From JABDGZ01 sp964483785 (GTDB lineage: Bacteria; Omnitrophota; Gorgyraeia; Zapsychrales; Fredricksoniimonadaceae): a stretch of 64,000 nt of DNA. Within the stretch, counting starts at the first letter, position 1. Every line of letters starts with the position of its first letter. The notes beneath the pieces are model-generated. The model searched no databases. It was not told the origin of the DNA and was given only the letters and a program-made list of their open reading frames with translations. Shown here in pieces: positions 9,217-20,784 of this stretch. The stretch is from assembly GCA_964483785.1 (NCBI GenBank), contig CAZACW010000005.1, positions 8,815 to 72,814 of the forward strand, given 5' to 3'. Both the position numbers and the translations under genes were made by a program.

Positions 9217-9233
9217 CCCGTCCGCAGGACGGG
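9217..9233. terminator. Short GC hairpin downstream of the TPR gene
   Basis: CCCGTCC-GCA-GGACGGG forms a perfect 7-bp stem in the gap between the TPR gene's 3' end and the tRNA-Arg promoter. On the minus strand it follows the TPR gene stop by about 40 nt, and an A/T-rich run lies beyond it. Terminator function is plausible but the T-tract is displaced. Nothing else is evident in 9168-9275. Confidence 0.4.
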
Positions 9234-9275
9234 TTGACTATATTCCACAGCATTACAAATTTACATCCAAAAAAT

Positions 9276-10757
9276 TCATTTCCGATACGGCTCAAGTGTT
9301 TTCAGATATTCAGACGGAGGATTATAACCCAAAGCCCGGGCATTTTCCAGATAATGAATGGCCCCTTGAAAGTCCCTGGATTTAAACGAGAGGATCGAGA
9401 GATTGACAAAGGCATCCTGGTGCGAAGGGTTGATCCCCACGGTTTTTAAATAGGAAGCGATGGCTTCGGCGTTCTGCCCCAAACTCGCGTACACATTGCC
9501 CAAATTATAATAAGCTTCCGCATTTTTAGGCGCGACCTCAACGGCCTTCTCATAATAATTCTCAGCCTCCCTCAACTCCCCCTGCGATTCGCTCAAGTAC
9601 CCCAAATGAAAATAGGCATCGCCGTTATCAGGGCTTAGCTTGACCACCTTCAAATAAAATTGGCGGGCCCGCGGCGGATCGCCCATGGCATTAAAAATTT
9701 CCCCCATGTTCAAGTACGCCTGCACCTCCCGGGGATGGACATGCACCAGCCGCGCGTACAGCCCCAAGGCCTCCTTGAAATTCCCCGTGTCCCGGTACAA
9801 ATCCGCAAGGTTATACAAGGCGCTGGGATAATCCGGTTTCATCTGCAGGGCCTTGGCATAAAAGCGCATGGCCTCATCCTTGCCGCCCACCTGCTCGTAC
9901 AAAAACCCCAAATTGTAATAGTCCCCGGCATTGTAATGCTTGCGTTTGGACAATTGCTCGAATTCCGCCAGGGCCTCTTCGCGCTTTTCCTTGTAGAGAT
10001 CGTCGCGGGGAGATTCCGCGATGGCGCGGCCGTAGGCCTCGATCACCTGCACATGGATTTTCTCATCATCGGGAAAAAGTTCCAGGAGCCGGCTGTAGGT
10101 CTCCACGGCCTTGGGTGTTTCCCCCAAGGCCCGGTAGGCCTCGCCCAGGTCCAGATAGGCAGACCGCGCGCGGGGATCCAGGCTGATCAGCTGTCGGCCG
10201 TCCTCCACGGCTTCCTGCCAATGCCCCTCGGCGCGGGCCAACCGCCCCAGCCCCTGATACGCGGCCAAGGCCCGCGGATTCGCCTGGACCGCCTTTAGGT
10301 ACAAGTCCTTGGCTTTATCCGGCTGGTGCGCCCTGTCATAAGCATCCGCCAAATGCACCAAGCGGCCGGCATCCGGATGGATGCGCACGGCATAGGACCA
10401 GAAAGTCAGCTCATCCCGGCGCAGATTGATCTCGCCGATACTCAAAAGCCAATCCGCGCCGCAGAAAACGCACACCGCGGCCCAAAAGAGATAGCGGACC
10501 AGGGATTCCTGCGAGCGCAAAAAAAAGTAAAACCGCTCCAGGCCCTTGGCCAACAGTAAAAAAAAGCCCCAGGCCGCGGCATAGAGCCAAACATAACGGT
10601 ACGGCCCCCACACCAGGAACACGGCCGGCGCGCTGATTGAAAACAGCGCCGTGCACAGCGCGGCCCAGCGCTTGCTGATCTTAAATTTGCGCGCGCCCCA
10701 AAACAGGGCCAAGGCGCAAACGCCGTGGACCGACAAAAAAATCAGGGAGATCTTCAT
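9276..10757 (-). CDS. Membrane-anchored TPR-repeat protein
   Basis: 493 residues from ATG 10757, which starts just after the apt stop (10763). The first 120 residues hold three or four hydrophobic helices; the rest is about nine tetratricopeptide repeats (for example YYNLGNVYASLGQNAEAI). The junction (R.DELTFW..AVRIHPDAGRL) resembles that of TMTC-like proteins such as the neighbour at 6741-8087, so this could be a headless relative that kept the last helices and TPRs but lost the GT-C catalytic part. TPRs mediate protein contacts; the partner is unknown. Confidence 0.75.
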   Translation of the reverse strand: MKISLIFLSVHGVCALALFWGARKFKISKRWAALCTALFSISAPAVFLVWGPYRYVWLYAAAWGFFLLLAKGLERFYFFLRSQESLVRYLFWAAVCVFCGADWLLSIGEINLRRDELTFWSYAVRIHPDAGRLVHLADAYDRAHQPDKAKDLYLKAVQANPRALAAYQGLGRLARAEGHWQEAVEDGRQLISLDPRARSAYLDLGEAYRALGETPKAVETYSRLLELFPDDEKIHVQVIEAYGRAIAESPRDDLYKEKREEALAEFEQLSKRKHYNAGDYYNLGFLYEQVGGKDEAMRFYAKALQMKPDYPSALYNLADLYRDTGNFKEALGLYARLVHVHPREVQAYLNMGEIFNAMGDPPRARQFYLKVVKLSPDNGDAYFHLGYLSESQGELREAENYYEKAVEVAPKNAEAYYNLGNVYASLGQNAEAIASYLKTVGINPSHQDAFVNLSILSFKSRDFQGAIHYLENARALGYNPPSEYLKTLEPYRK

Positions 10758-10762
10758 GGGGA

Positions 10763-11284
10763 TCAATACTGGATGACCGAGTAAATCGGAAGGTCTTTAA
10801 GCTTTTCCTTGCCCTTCAAAAACTGCAGTTCAACCAAGAAAGCGACACCGACGATCTTGACCTTTTGGGTCATCAAGAGGTCAACCACGGCCCTGACCGT
10901 GCCGCCGGTGGCCAAAAGATCATCCACCACCAAGACCCGGGCGTTGGTGGGCAGAGCATCCTCATGGATCTCCAGGGTGTCCATGCCGTATTCCAGCTGA
11001 TAGGTGACGCTTTTGGTCTTATAAGGGAGCTTGCCTTTCTTGCGCACGGGGATGAACCCGGCGCCCAGCTTATAGGCCAAGGCCGCCCCGAAAATAAAGC
11101 CGCGCGCCTCCACCCCGACGACATATTTGACCTTGGCCTGTTTGAAGGCCGCGGCCAGGGTGTCGATGGACTTGCCGAAGGCCTGCGGGTTTTTGAGCAG
11201 GGTGGAAATGTCCTTGAAAATGATCCCTTCCTTGGGAAAGTCGGGGATATCGCGGATATGTTTTTTTAAATCCGTGACCTTCAT
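10763..11284 (-). CDS. apt: Adenine phosphoribosyltransferase
   Basis: 173 residues, the normal size. Converts adenine and PRPP to AMP in purine salvage, in the cytoplasm. The PRPP-binding motif VLVVDDLLATGGT lies at about 117-129; the N-terminal DIPDFPKEGIIFKDI and VGVEARGFIFG stretches are diagnostic. The 4-nt gap to the upstream LacI-like gene suggests cotranscription. Confidence 0.95.
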   Translation of the reverse strand: MKVTDLKKHIRDIPDFPKEGIIFKDISTLLKNPQAFGKSIDTLAAAFKQAKVKYVVGVEARGFIFGAALAYKLGAGFIPVRKKGKLPYKTKSVTYQLEYGMDTLEIHEDALPTNARVLVVDDLLATGGTVRAVVDLLMTQKVKIVGVAFLVELQFLKGKEKLKDLPIYSVIQY

Positions 11285-11288
11285 GCGC

Positions 11289-12137
11289 TCAAGCCTTTCC
11301 TAAAGATTCCGCCTTGATCAATTTGGTCGTCAGCAATTCCTTGACCGGGAGCTTGGCCTTGCCGCGGCTGATCAGATACAGCATTTCCAGGCCTCTTCGC
11401 CCCATCTCGATCAAAGGCTGGGCCACCGTGGCCAACGGGATGGAACTGTGGGCGCGCAAAGGATTGTCGTCAAAGCCGCACACCGCAAGCTCGGCGGGCA
11501 CGGCGATTTTTTTCTGTTTGGCCACGTCCATCACTTCCAGGGCCATCACATCCGAGGCCGCGAAAATGGCCGTGGGCCTTTGTTTTAATTTGAACAGTTC
11601 CTGGGCCGCCTCGCGCGCCGGGGTGCGCAAGAATCCGCCGTATTTCACGTAGGTGTCTTCCAGCTCAATATGGTGTTTTTTAAGCGCGTCGCAATAGCCG
11701 TCCAGGCGCGCGATGCCGGCCTGGGTCGAGGTGTCCCCCGCGATGGTGGCGATGCGCTTGTGGCCGCGCTTGATGAATTCCTCAACAACTTGTTTGGCCG
11801 CCTCGTAATTATTGATGGCGATGTAATTGATGGGCTCCTGGATCACATTATTGAGCACCAGGCAGGGCATCTGGCGCATGATCGCCTTTTTGACGATCTC
11901 CACATCATTGTCGATGTCCGCGAACAGAATGCCGTCGACGTGCTTGCGGTCCAGCAGGGTGGCGTCCAGCCAGCTGCCGTGGTCGGCGCGGTCGGTGATA
12001 TGCACCAGAAAATCGACGTTCAGGCGGCTGGCCGCGAGATTGACGCCCTTGGTGATCTCGCCGGTATAAAAAGAGTGAAAAATGTCCTCGAATCTGGGAA
12101 GGATCAGTACGAAGATAGGTTTACGTTTGACGGGCAT
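11289..12137 (-). CDS. LacI/GalR-type ligand-binding protein lacking the DNA-binding domain
   Basis: 282 residues. It begins directly in the periplasmic-binding-protein-like fold (FVLILPRFEDIFHSFYTGEI) and ends with the usual LacI C terminus (AVCGFDDNPLRAHSSIPLATVAQP, EMGRRGLEMLY), but the N-terminal helix-turn-helix and hinge of about 55 residues are absent. No signal peptide is seen, so it should be cytosolic. It sits between a sigma factor and apt. Such proteins may sense a nucleoside or sugar and act through partners; that is inference. Confidence 0.75.
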   Translation of the reverse strand: MPVKRKPIFVLILPRFEDIFHSFYTGEITKGVNLAASRLNVDFLVHITDRADHGSWLDATLLDRKHVDGILFADIDNDVEIVKKAIMRQMPCLVLNNVIQEPINYIAINNYEAAKQVVEEFIKRGHKRIATIAGDTSTQAGIARLDGYCDALKKHHIELEDTYVKYGGFLRTPAREAAQELFKLKQRPTAIFAASDVMALEVMDVAKQKKIAVPAELAVCGFDDNPLRAHSSIPLATVAQPLIEMGRRGLEMLYLISRGKAKLPVKELLTTKLIKAESLGKA

Positions 12138-12154
12138 AAGCTTAGGTTTTGCGT

Positions 12155-12964
12155 TTACTGGTCCTTTTCATTGAGCATTTTCTTCATTTTTTCCATGGTC
12201 AAATCTTCGATCTGGCGCACCCGCTCGCGGGAAATGCCAAGCTTTTTGGCGATCTGGGCCAGGGTATGCGCCTGCTGGCCTTCTTTAAGGCCGAAGCGCA
12301 ATTCAATGATGGTCTTTTCCCGCGCGTCCAGGCCTTTCAAGATGGTCTGGGCCCGCTCCTTGTTCAAGAACGCGGTCACGGACTCATCGGGTGCCGCCAT
12401 GTTTTCATCTTCCAGAACATCCAGCATCTGGCCTTCGCCGTCTTCGCCTAAGGGCGCGTCCAGGCTGGACATCTTGGCAATGGCGCCGTCGAGCTCGCGG
12501 ACCTTTTCCATCGGCACCTTCAGCTTCTTGGCCACCTCCGCGGTGGTGGGCCGGCGGCGCAGGGCTTGGGTCAATTTCTCGACCATCTTACGGTATTTGT
12601 GAATCTCTTCGTTGAGGTACACCGGCACCCGGATCATCTTGCCCTGGTCGATGATGGCGCGGGAAATGCCCTGCTTGATCCACCAGGCCGCGTAGGTCGA
12701 AAACCGGAAGCCCTTGTGGGGGTCGAATTTGTCCACCCCGCGCATCAGGCCTATATTGCCTTCCTCGATCAGATCGCTTAAGGCGATGCCGAGATTGGTA
12801 TAGCGTTTGGCGATGCTGATGACTAAGCGCAGATTGGAGCGGATCATCTGCTCGCGCGCCCTCTTGTCCCCCCGCTGGATCTTCTTGGCCAGGGTGATTT
12901 CTTCCTCGGCCGTCAGCAAGGGAATGTTCTTGATCTCTTTAAGATAGGACTTAATCGGGTCCAT
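12155..12964 (-). CDS. RNA polymerase sigma-70 family factor (RpoD/RpoS type)
   Basis: 269 residues. Region 1.2 (DPIKSYLKEI...LLTAEEE), region 2 (RLVISIAKRYTNLGI, DLIEEGNIGLMRGVDKFD, FSTYAAWWIKQGISRAI), region 3 and region 4 with the terminal HTH (TLAQIAKKLGISRERVRQIE) are present. Region 1.1 and the non-conserved insert of large RpoD proteins are missing, so this is either a compact primary factor or a group 2 factor. It lies 3 nt downstream of ppdK, an unusual pairing that suggests shared transcription. Confidence 0.88.
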   Translation of the reverse strand: MDPIKSYLKEIKNIPLLTAEEEITLAKKIQRGDKRAREQMIRSNLRLVISIAKRYTNLGIALSDLIEEGNIGLMRGVDKFDPHKGFRFSTYAAWWIKQGISRAIIDQGKMIRVPVYLNEEIHKYRKMVEKLTQALRRRPTTAEVAKKLKVPMEKVRELDGAIAKMSSLDAPLGEDGEGQMLDVLEDENMAAPDESVTAFLNKERAQTILKGLDAREKTIIELRFGLKEGQQAHTLAQIAKKLGISRERVRQIEDLTMEKMKKMLNEKDQ

Positions 12965-12967
12965 ATA

Positions 12968-15757
<2,790 letters not shown>

Positions 15758-15778
15758 TGCGTTACTGCCTTTCTTTAA

Positions 15779-17083
15779 TTAGAGTTTTTCCTTCAAATAT
15801 CCCGCCAAACGTGCGATGGGGACACGCTCCTGCTGCATGGTGTCCCTGTGACGCACGGTGACCTGCTTATCCTCGAGTGATTGCACATCCACGGTGACGC
15901 AAAAGACCGTCCCCACTTCGTCCTGGCGGCGGTACAATTTCCCGATTGCGGCGGTATCATCATACACGCAAACCATGTCTTTTTGAAGTTCGGATTTTAT
16001 TTTCTTGGCCAGGGCCACGATGCCCTCGTTCTTTTTCAGCAGGGGCAAAACCGCGACCTTGATGGGCGCCAGTTTGGGGTGGAATTTCAAGACCACCCGC
16101 AGGGCGTCCTTCACCGTCTCTTCATGGTAGGCATCCACCAGAAAGGCCAGGGTGGCGCGGTCGCAGCCGCCGGAAGGCTCGATGACATGGGGAAAAAATT
16201 TTTCCGTGGTCACCGGGTCCTGGTACTGTAAGTCCTTGCCGGAAAATTTGGCATGCTGCTTCAAATCATAGTCCCCGCGGTTGGCAATGCCTTCCAGCTC
16301 GGACCAGCCGAAGGGAAAATGATATTCGACGTCCGTGCATCCAGCCGCGTAATGGGCCAATTCGTCCTTGCCGTGTTCGCGCAGTCTCAAATGGTCCTGC
16401 TTCAGGCCCAGGTCCTTGTACCATTGGAAGCGTTCCTTGATCCACTCTCGGTATTTCTCAGGGGCCTGCTGGGCCGCGCAAAAATACTCGATTTCCATCT
16501 GCTCAAATTCACGGGTCCGGAAGGTGATATTGCCCGGCGTGATCTCGTTGCGGAAGGACTTGCCCATCTGCGCGATCCCGAACGGCAGTTTGCGGTGGGT
16601 GGAATCCAGGACATTGCCAAAATTCACGAAAATGCCCTGGGCGGTTTCCGGCCTTAAATACACCAGCGACGATGAATCTTCCATGGCGCCGACGCTGGTT
16701 TTAAGCATCAGGTTAAAGGCGCGGGGTTCGGAAAAAGCGGTATGGCCGCATTGGGGGCATCGGTTGTTTTGGATATGGTCCGGACGCAGGCGCTTGTTGC
16801 ATTGCTTGCATTCCACCAGCATGTCGGCAAAATTGTCCGTGTGGCCCGAGGCCTTCCAGGTCATGGGATGCATCAGGATGCTGGCATCCAGGCCGACGAC
16901 ATCATCGCGCCAATGGACCACAGACTGCCACCAGGCGTTCTTGACATTGCGCTTGAGTTCCGTCCCCAAGGGGCCGTAGTCCCAGGCGCCGCTGAGGCCG
17001 CCATATATTTCGGAAGACTGAAAAATAAAGCCCCGGCGTTTGGCCAGGGCGACGATTTTATCCATTACATCAGCTTGGGCCAT
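15779..17083 (-). CDS. glyQS: Glycyl-tRNA synthetase, homodimeric class II type
   Basis: 434 residues, the single-chain type found in archaea, eukaryotes and many bacteria rather than the alpha2beta2 form. A zinc module (CKQC...CPQC, about 93-118), class II motif 2 (GKSFRNEITPGN), LRPETAQGIFVNF and motif 3 (GGCDRATLAFLVDAY) are visible, followed by the anticodon-binding domain. It charges tRNA-Gly; a tRNA-Gly(CCC) gene lies at 43678. Its own extended -10 promoter sits immediately upstream. Confidence 0.95.
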   Translation of the reverse strand: MAQADVMDKIVALAKRRGFIFQSSEIYGGLSGAWDYGPLGTELKRNVKNAWWQSVVHWRDDVVGLDASILMHPMTWKASGHTDNFADMLVECKQCNKRLRPDHIQNNRCPQCGHTAFSEPRAFNLMLKTSVGAMEDSSSLVYLRPETAQGIFVNFGNVLDSTHRKLPFGIAQMGKSFRNEITPGNITFRTREFEQMEIEYFCAAQQAPEKYREWIKERFQWYKDLGLKQDHLRLREHGKDELAHYAAGCTDVEYHFPFGWSELEGIANRGDYDLKQHAKFSGKDLQYQDPVTTEKFFPHVIEPSGGCDRATLAFLVDAYHEETVKDALRVVLKFHPKLAPIKVAVLPLLKKNEGIVALAKKIKSELQKDMVCVYDDTAAIGKLYRRQDEVGTVFCVTVDVQSLEDKQVTVRHRDTMQQERVPIARLAGYLKEKL

Positions 17084-17094
17084 AAGGAACGATT

Positions 17095-17122
17095 ATTCTA
17101 TCAAAAGGCCCTTAAAAAGCAA
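17095..17122 (-). promoter_or_regulatory. Promoter of glyQS with extended -10, very short leader
   Basis: Minus strand TTGCTT (17117-17122), 16-nt spacer, TAGAAT (17095-17100) preceded by TGA, which makes an extended -10. The ATG at 17083 is 11 nt from the hexamer, so the predicted leader is about 5 nt and no Shine-Dalgarno is present. Confidence 0.5.
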
Positions 17123-17124
17123 CT

Positions 17125-17856
17125 TTAAAACAGCCTTCCGACTATCAATGGAAGCACATTGTCCGTCCTTAAAATCCTCGGCCCTAAATCCAGGATTTGG
17201 CAGCCGGCTTTTTGAAGCAGGCCGATTTCATAATCCAGAATGCCGCCTTCCGGGCCGATGATCAATACTTTTTTCATAGCGCCGATCATCGGGTCCTGCG
17301 CCCGGGTTTCCCCTCCCTCGGCCAATCGATGATACGGATGGGCTACGAGGGCCTGTTTTCCTTTCATTAAAGCAGGCAGCTGATCTTCGACAAAGGGTTT
17401 AAACCGCTTTATAAGTTTAACCTTGGGCAGGACCGTGTCAAGGGCCTGCTCTAAACCTAAAATCAACTGTTCTTTAATGGCGCCGGCTTGTAAAGCTGAG
17501 GATTGCCACAGGCTTTTCTCGACGCGGCTGAAATTCAGGAGAATGATCTGTTTGACCCCCAACATCGCGGCAGAGAACAGAATTCTTTTTAGCATGGGCG
17601 GCCTGGGCAGGGCCAAAATTAAGGTCAAAGGCAGGGCCTGGGGAGGTTTTTGGCTGAATGTGACATCAAGTTCCAGCGCCTCCTTTGTCTTATGGGCCAC
17701 GGTCCCCTGCCCCATCAGGCCGTTGATCCTGCCCACAGATAAAACCTGGCCCTTCCTGGCCTTGAGAATGTCCTGGATATGGTCAAATCTGCGGCCGGTC
17801 AGCCGCACGCGGGAAGGGCTGATAAAATCAGGGCTGGACAGAAGAATGAGATTCAT
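17125..17856 (-). CDS. rsmE: 16S rRNA (uracil-1498-N3)-methyltransferase
   Basis: About 243 residues from ATG 17856, overlapping panB by 29 nt (an alternative start at 17871 adds five residues). The N-terminal PUA-like part (RLTGRRFDHIQDILKAR) and C-terminal SPOUT knot (LIIGPEGGILDYEI, LGPRILRTDN) are typical. Methylates U1498 of 16S rRNA using SAM. Last gene of the dtd-to-rsmE operon. Confidence 0.92.
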   Translation of the reverse strand: MNLILLSSPDFISPSRVRLTGRRFDHIQDILKARKGQVLSVGRINGLMGQGTVAHKTKEALELDVTFSQKPPQALPLTLILALPRPPMLKRILFSAAMLGVKQIILLNFSRVEKSLWQSSALQAGAIKEQLILGLEQALDTVLPKVKLIKRFKPFVEDQLPALMKGKQALVAHPYHRLAEGGETRAQDPMIGAMKKVLIIGPEGGILDYEIGLLQKAGCQILDLGPRILRTDNVLPLIVGRLF

Positions 17857-18643
17857 GAAAAGAATGGGCATCGTCGGGGAATTGGCCAGAGAGCACTTCC
17901 GTCTTATACTTTTTGACCGCTTCCAGGATCTGCGGCCCCAAATCCGCGTATTTTTTGCTGAATTTGGGATGATAGCGGGTCACAAGGCCCAGCAGATCAT
18001 GGATCACCAGGACCTGGCCGTCGCAATGCGGGCCGGCGCCGATGCCGATGGTAGGGACGCTCAAGCGGCCGGTGATGGTCCGGGCCAATTCGAGCGGAAT
18101 ACATTCCAAAACCACGCTGAAACATCCGGCTCCCTGCAAAAGTTCAGCCCCCTCCATAATGGCCTTGGCTGAGGCCGCGTCCCTGCCCTGCACCTTCATG
18201 CCGCCCAACTGCTGGGCGGTCTGAGGGGTAAGGCCCACATGCCCCATCACCGCGATCCCGGCCTTGATAATGGCCGCGGCCACCTTGGGGCAATCCTTGA
18301 ACCATTCCAATTTCACCGCCTGACAGCCGGCCGCGATCAATTGCCGGGCATTGTCCACAGCGGCGCTGGGGTTGAGCTGATACGCTTCAAAAGGCATGTC
18401 TGCGACGAGCAAGGCTTTTTTGACCGCGCGGGCCACGGCCCGGGTGTGGTGCAGCATCTCCTTCATGCCCACCTCGGTGGTGGAGTTAAGGCCCAGCACC
18501 ACATTGGCCAGGGAATCGCCCACCAGGATGATGTCTAGGCCCGCCTCGTCGATGAAGGAGGCGATGGGATAATCGTAGGCGGTCAGCATGGTGATCGGCC
18601 GGCGGCGGGCTTTTTGGTCTAAGATATCTTGGATGCTTTTCAT
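17828..18643 (-). CDS. panB: 3-methyl-2-oxobutanoate hydroxymethyltransferase
   Basis: 271 residues, standard length. First committed step of pantothenate synthesis: methylene-THF plus ketoisovalerate gives ketopantoate. Diagnostic stretches include MLTAYDYPIASFIDEAG, VGDSLANVVLG, VKLEW, GHVGLTPQ and the IGIGAG region. Starts 2 nt after the nfnB stop. The other pan genes are not in the window. Confidence 0.95.
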   Translation of the reverse strand: MKSIQDILDQKARRRPITMLTAYDYPIASFIDEAGLDIILVGDSLANVVLGLNSTTEVGMKEMLHHTRAVARAVKKALLVADMPFEAYQLNPSAAVDNARQLIAAGCQAVKLEWFKDCPKVAAAIIKAGIAVMGHVGLTPQTAQQLGGMKVQGRDAASAKAIMEGAELLQGAGCFSVVLECIPLELARTITGRLSVPTIGIGAGPHCDGQVLVIHDLLGLVTRYHPKFSKKYADLGPQILEAVKKYKTEVLSGQFPDDAHSFHESHSSVQP

Positions 18644-18645
18644 GG

Positions 18646-19995
18646 TCAGCCCAGGGTACGGATGATTTTTTGCGCCGCGGCCTTGCCGTCGGCAAAGGCC
18701 TCCACCACCGAATTCCCGGCGGCCGCGGCCGAGCCGCAGGCAAAGACCTTGTCCATGCTGGTCATGCCGGTTTCCCGGTCGACACTCAAAAGCCCGTCCT
18801 CATCGCATTTTAACTGCGGCAGATACTGCTTCAAAAACCCGTTCGGCCTGCAGCCGTTGGCCATGATCACGGTTTCAGCCTCCAGGACAACAGGGTCCTG
18901 GGCTGATGGTTCCAGTTTCAATCCCCCTGCCTGTTCGATCAGGTCCAAGGCCCGGCACTTGACGCCGGTGACACAACCTGCGTCATCTCCCACCATTTCC
19001 AGGACCCTCAGGGTCAAAATTTCAATGCCCTCGTCCCTCGTCTCTTTCAAGATCCCGGGATGAACGCCGGCCTGCTCCTCGAGGCCATCAAAGACCAGCC
19101 TGACCTGGCTGCCCAGCCGCGCGCTTAAGCGGGCAGCGTCAAAAGCTGAACGGCCGCGTCCCACCACCACGGTCTTGGCCCCTGTGATGCCCTGCTGTTT
19201 TGCCGCCTTGAGGGCGTCTTCCTTATGGACGGACTGCATGCGGTTTAAGAATTCCACATCATAATACACCCCGGCCAGATCAGCGCCCGGCAATTCGCTG
19301 AAACGCGGCAGGCTGGCACCGACGGCCAGCAATACGGCGGCATAGCCCTGCATAAACAGCTCGTCAATCATCATGGTGCGGCCAAAGACCACATCGGTTT
19401 TGACCTCGACCCCCATATGGGCCAGCAAGGCAAACTGATCGTCGAGCACCTTCTGGGGCAGGCGGAATTCCGGGACCGCGAAGCGCAGGAGCCCGCCGGG
19501 CGCGTGCGCCGCCTCAAAAACAGTCACACCCATCTGGGCCTTGGCCAAATAATAGGCCGCGGCCATGCCCGCGGGCCCGGAGCCGATCACCGCGATTTTT
19601 TGCCGGGGCTGTGCGGGCACGCGCTTCTCCAGCTTCCATTGGCCGGCATCCGCGGCAAAGCGTTCCAAATTTTTGATGGCAATGGGCACGCCGTCGGCGT
19701 GGAACACGCAGGCCTCTTCGCAGGGCGCCGGGCAGATGCGGCCGCACACCGCCGGAAAAGGATTGTCCTTGCGGATGCGCTCCAGGGCCTGGGTCGCGTC
19801 CCCTTCGCGCAAATAACGGATGAAGCCGGGAATATCGACCCCCAAGGGACAGCCGGTCAAACAGGTGGCTTGCGCGCATTGAGGACAGCGCCGCGACTCG
19901 TCCTGGCTTACCTTTTTGTTGAGACCCAAAGAGACTTCACCAAACCCGCGAACCCTGGTCTCCTTGAGAATGATGTTCGGCCCTGGTTTTCCCAT
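18646..19995 (-). CDS. nfnB: NfnB-like / glutamate synthase small-subunit-like flavoprotein
   Basis: 449 residues from ATG 19995 (MGKPGPN). The N-terminal iron-sulfur domain has two cysteine clusters (CPQCAQATCLTGCP and CGRICPAPCEEAC), then FAD- and NAD(P)-binding motifs (IGSGPAGMAAAYYLA, VVVGRGRSAFDAA, MANGCRPN, FACGSAAAAGNSVVEA). With the FNR-like gene just upstream this makes the NfnAB/SudBA pair: ferredoxin-linked NADH/NADPH transhydrogenase, cytoplasmic. Its start overlaps nfnA by 88 nt. Glutamate synthase small subunit is the alternative name, but no large subunit is nearby. Confidence 0.85.
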   Translation of the reverse strand: MGKPGPNIILKETRVRGFGEVSLGLNKKVSQDESRRCPQCAQATCLTGCPLGVDIPGFIRYLREGDATQALERIRKDNPFPAVCGRICPAPCEEACVFHADGVPIAIKNLERFAADAGQWKLEKRVPAQPRQKIAVIGSGPAGMAAAYYLAKAQMGVTVFEAAHAPGGLLRFAVPEFRLPQKVLDDQFALLAHMGVEVKTDVVFGRTMMIDELFMQGYAAVLLAVGASLPRFSELPGADLAGVYYDVEFLNRMQSVHKEDALKAAKQQGITGAKTVVVGRGRSAFDAARLSARLGSQVRLVFDGLEEQAGVHPGILKETRDEGIEILTLRVLEMVGDDAGCVTGVKCRALDLIEQAGGLKLEPSAQDPVVLEAETVIMANGCRPNGFLKQYLPQLKCDEDGLLSVDRETGMTSMDKVFACGSAAAAGNSVVEAFADGKAAAQKIIRTLG

Positions 19996-20783
19996 GCCTT
20001 GGACTCCCTTGCGTTGGTGCGTTTGGCCAAATCCTGATAATCCACCTTGTGCCCGTCGAATTCCGGGCCGTCCACGCAGGCCAGCTGCCATTGCCCGTTG
20101 ATCCTGACCCTGCAGGAGGCGCACAGGCCCAGGCCGTTGACCATATACGGGTTTAAGGTCACCCGGATGGGGATATTTTTTTCCAGCGCCATTTGGCTGG
20201 CGGCCTGCATCATGTCCACCGAACCGATGGCATACACCCGCTGGACATTGTATTTATGCAGAAGCTCTTTCAAGACGCCCGTGGCCAGGCCCTTGCGTTC
20301 GTAACTGCCGTCGTTGGTGGTGATGAAAATCTCATCGCACACCACCCGCATCTGGGACTCGAGCATCAGCACCTTCTTGGACTTGGCGCCGATGATGCCG
20401 ATGACCTTGTTCCCCTTTTTCTTCAGGCCCCGGCAGATCGGCAGCATCTGGGCCGCCCCGATGCCGGTGGCCACACAAATGACCAGTCCGTATTTGTCGA
20501 GCTGGGCCGCGCGCCCCAAAGGCCCCACGAGCTGATGGACCTGGTCTCCGATGGCAAGGGCGCCCAAGGCCTTTGTCGCCGGACCCACTTCATGGACCAG
20601 AAGCGAAATCACACTGCGCCGCTCGTCCTTGTCGATGATCGTCAAGGGGACCTGGTGTTCCCCCAAAACCGGCGTCACCATGACAAATTGGCCGGGCAGG
20701 GCGCGGGAGGCGATGGCCGGCGCGGTCATGTCGATTTTTTTGATGTCCTGGGCAATGACTTGTTTATGGGTGATCGTGTGCAT
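19908..20783 (-). CDS. nfnA: NfnA-like ferredoxin-NADP+ reductase subunit
   Basis: 291 residues from ATG 20783. FAD-binding part (SRALPGQFVMV), NAD-binding part (VATGIGAAQMLPICR) and a C-terminal cysteine motif for a 2Fe-2S cluster (LGLCASCRV...ACVDGPEF). Partner of nfnB in electron-bifurcating transhydrogenase complexes; also annotated as sulfide dehydrogenase or DHODH electron-transfer-like. It begins 1 nt after the stop of a small lipoprotein gene. The last roughly 30 residues, read in the nfnB overlap, do not look like the family. Confidence 0.85.
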   Translation of the reverse strand: MHTITHKQVIAQDIKKIDMTAPAIASRALPGQFVMVTPVLGEHQVPLTIIDKDERRSVISLLVHEVGPATKALGALAIGDQVHQLVGPLGRAAQLDKYGLVICVATGIGAAQMLPICRGLKKKGNKVIGIIGAKSKKVLMLESQMRVVCDEIFITTNDGSYERKGLATGVLKELLHKYNVQRVYAIGSVDMMQAASQMALEKNIPIRVTLNPYMVNGLGLCASCRVRINGQWQLACVDGPEFDGHKVDYQDLAKRTNARESKAWENQGRTSFSRRPGFAGLVKSLWVSTKR

Positions 20784-20784
20784 G

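Noticed and set aside
9660..10298. A 212-codon plus-strand frame opposite the TPR gene
   Set aside because: The minus strand encodes clear TPR repeats; the plus-strand product is a low-complexity His/Gly/Leu shadow.
11670..12602. A 310-codon plus-strand frame
   Set aside because: It crosses the complement of two recognised genes (the LacI-like gene and the sigma factor) and resembles nothing.
19996..20124. Upstream extension of nfnB
   Set aside because: The first 43 codons are Arg/Gly-rich, lie in nfnA and do not match the iron-sulfur domain; the ATG at 19995 fits the family length.
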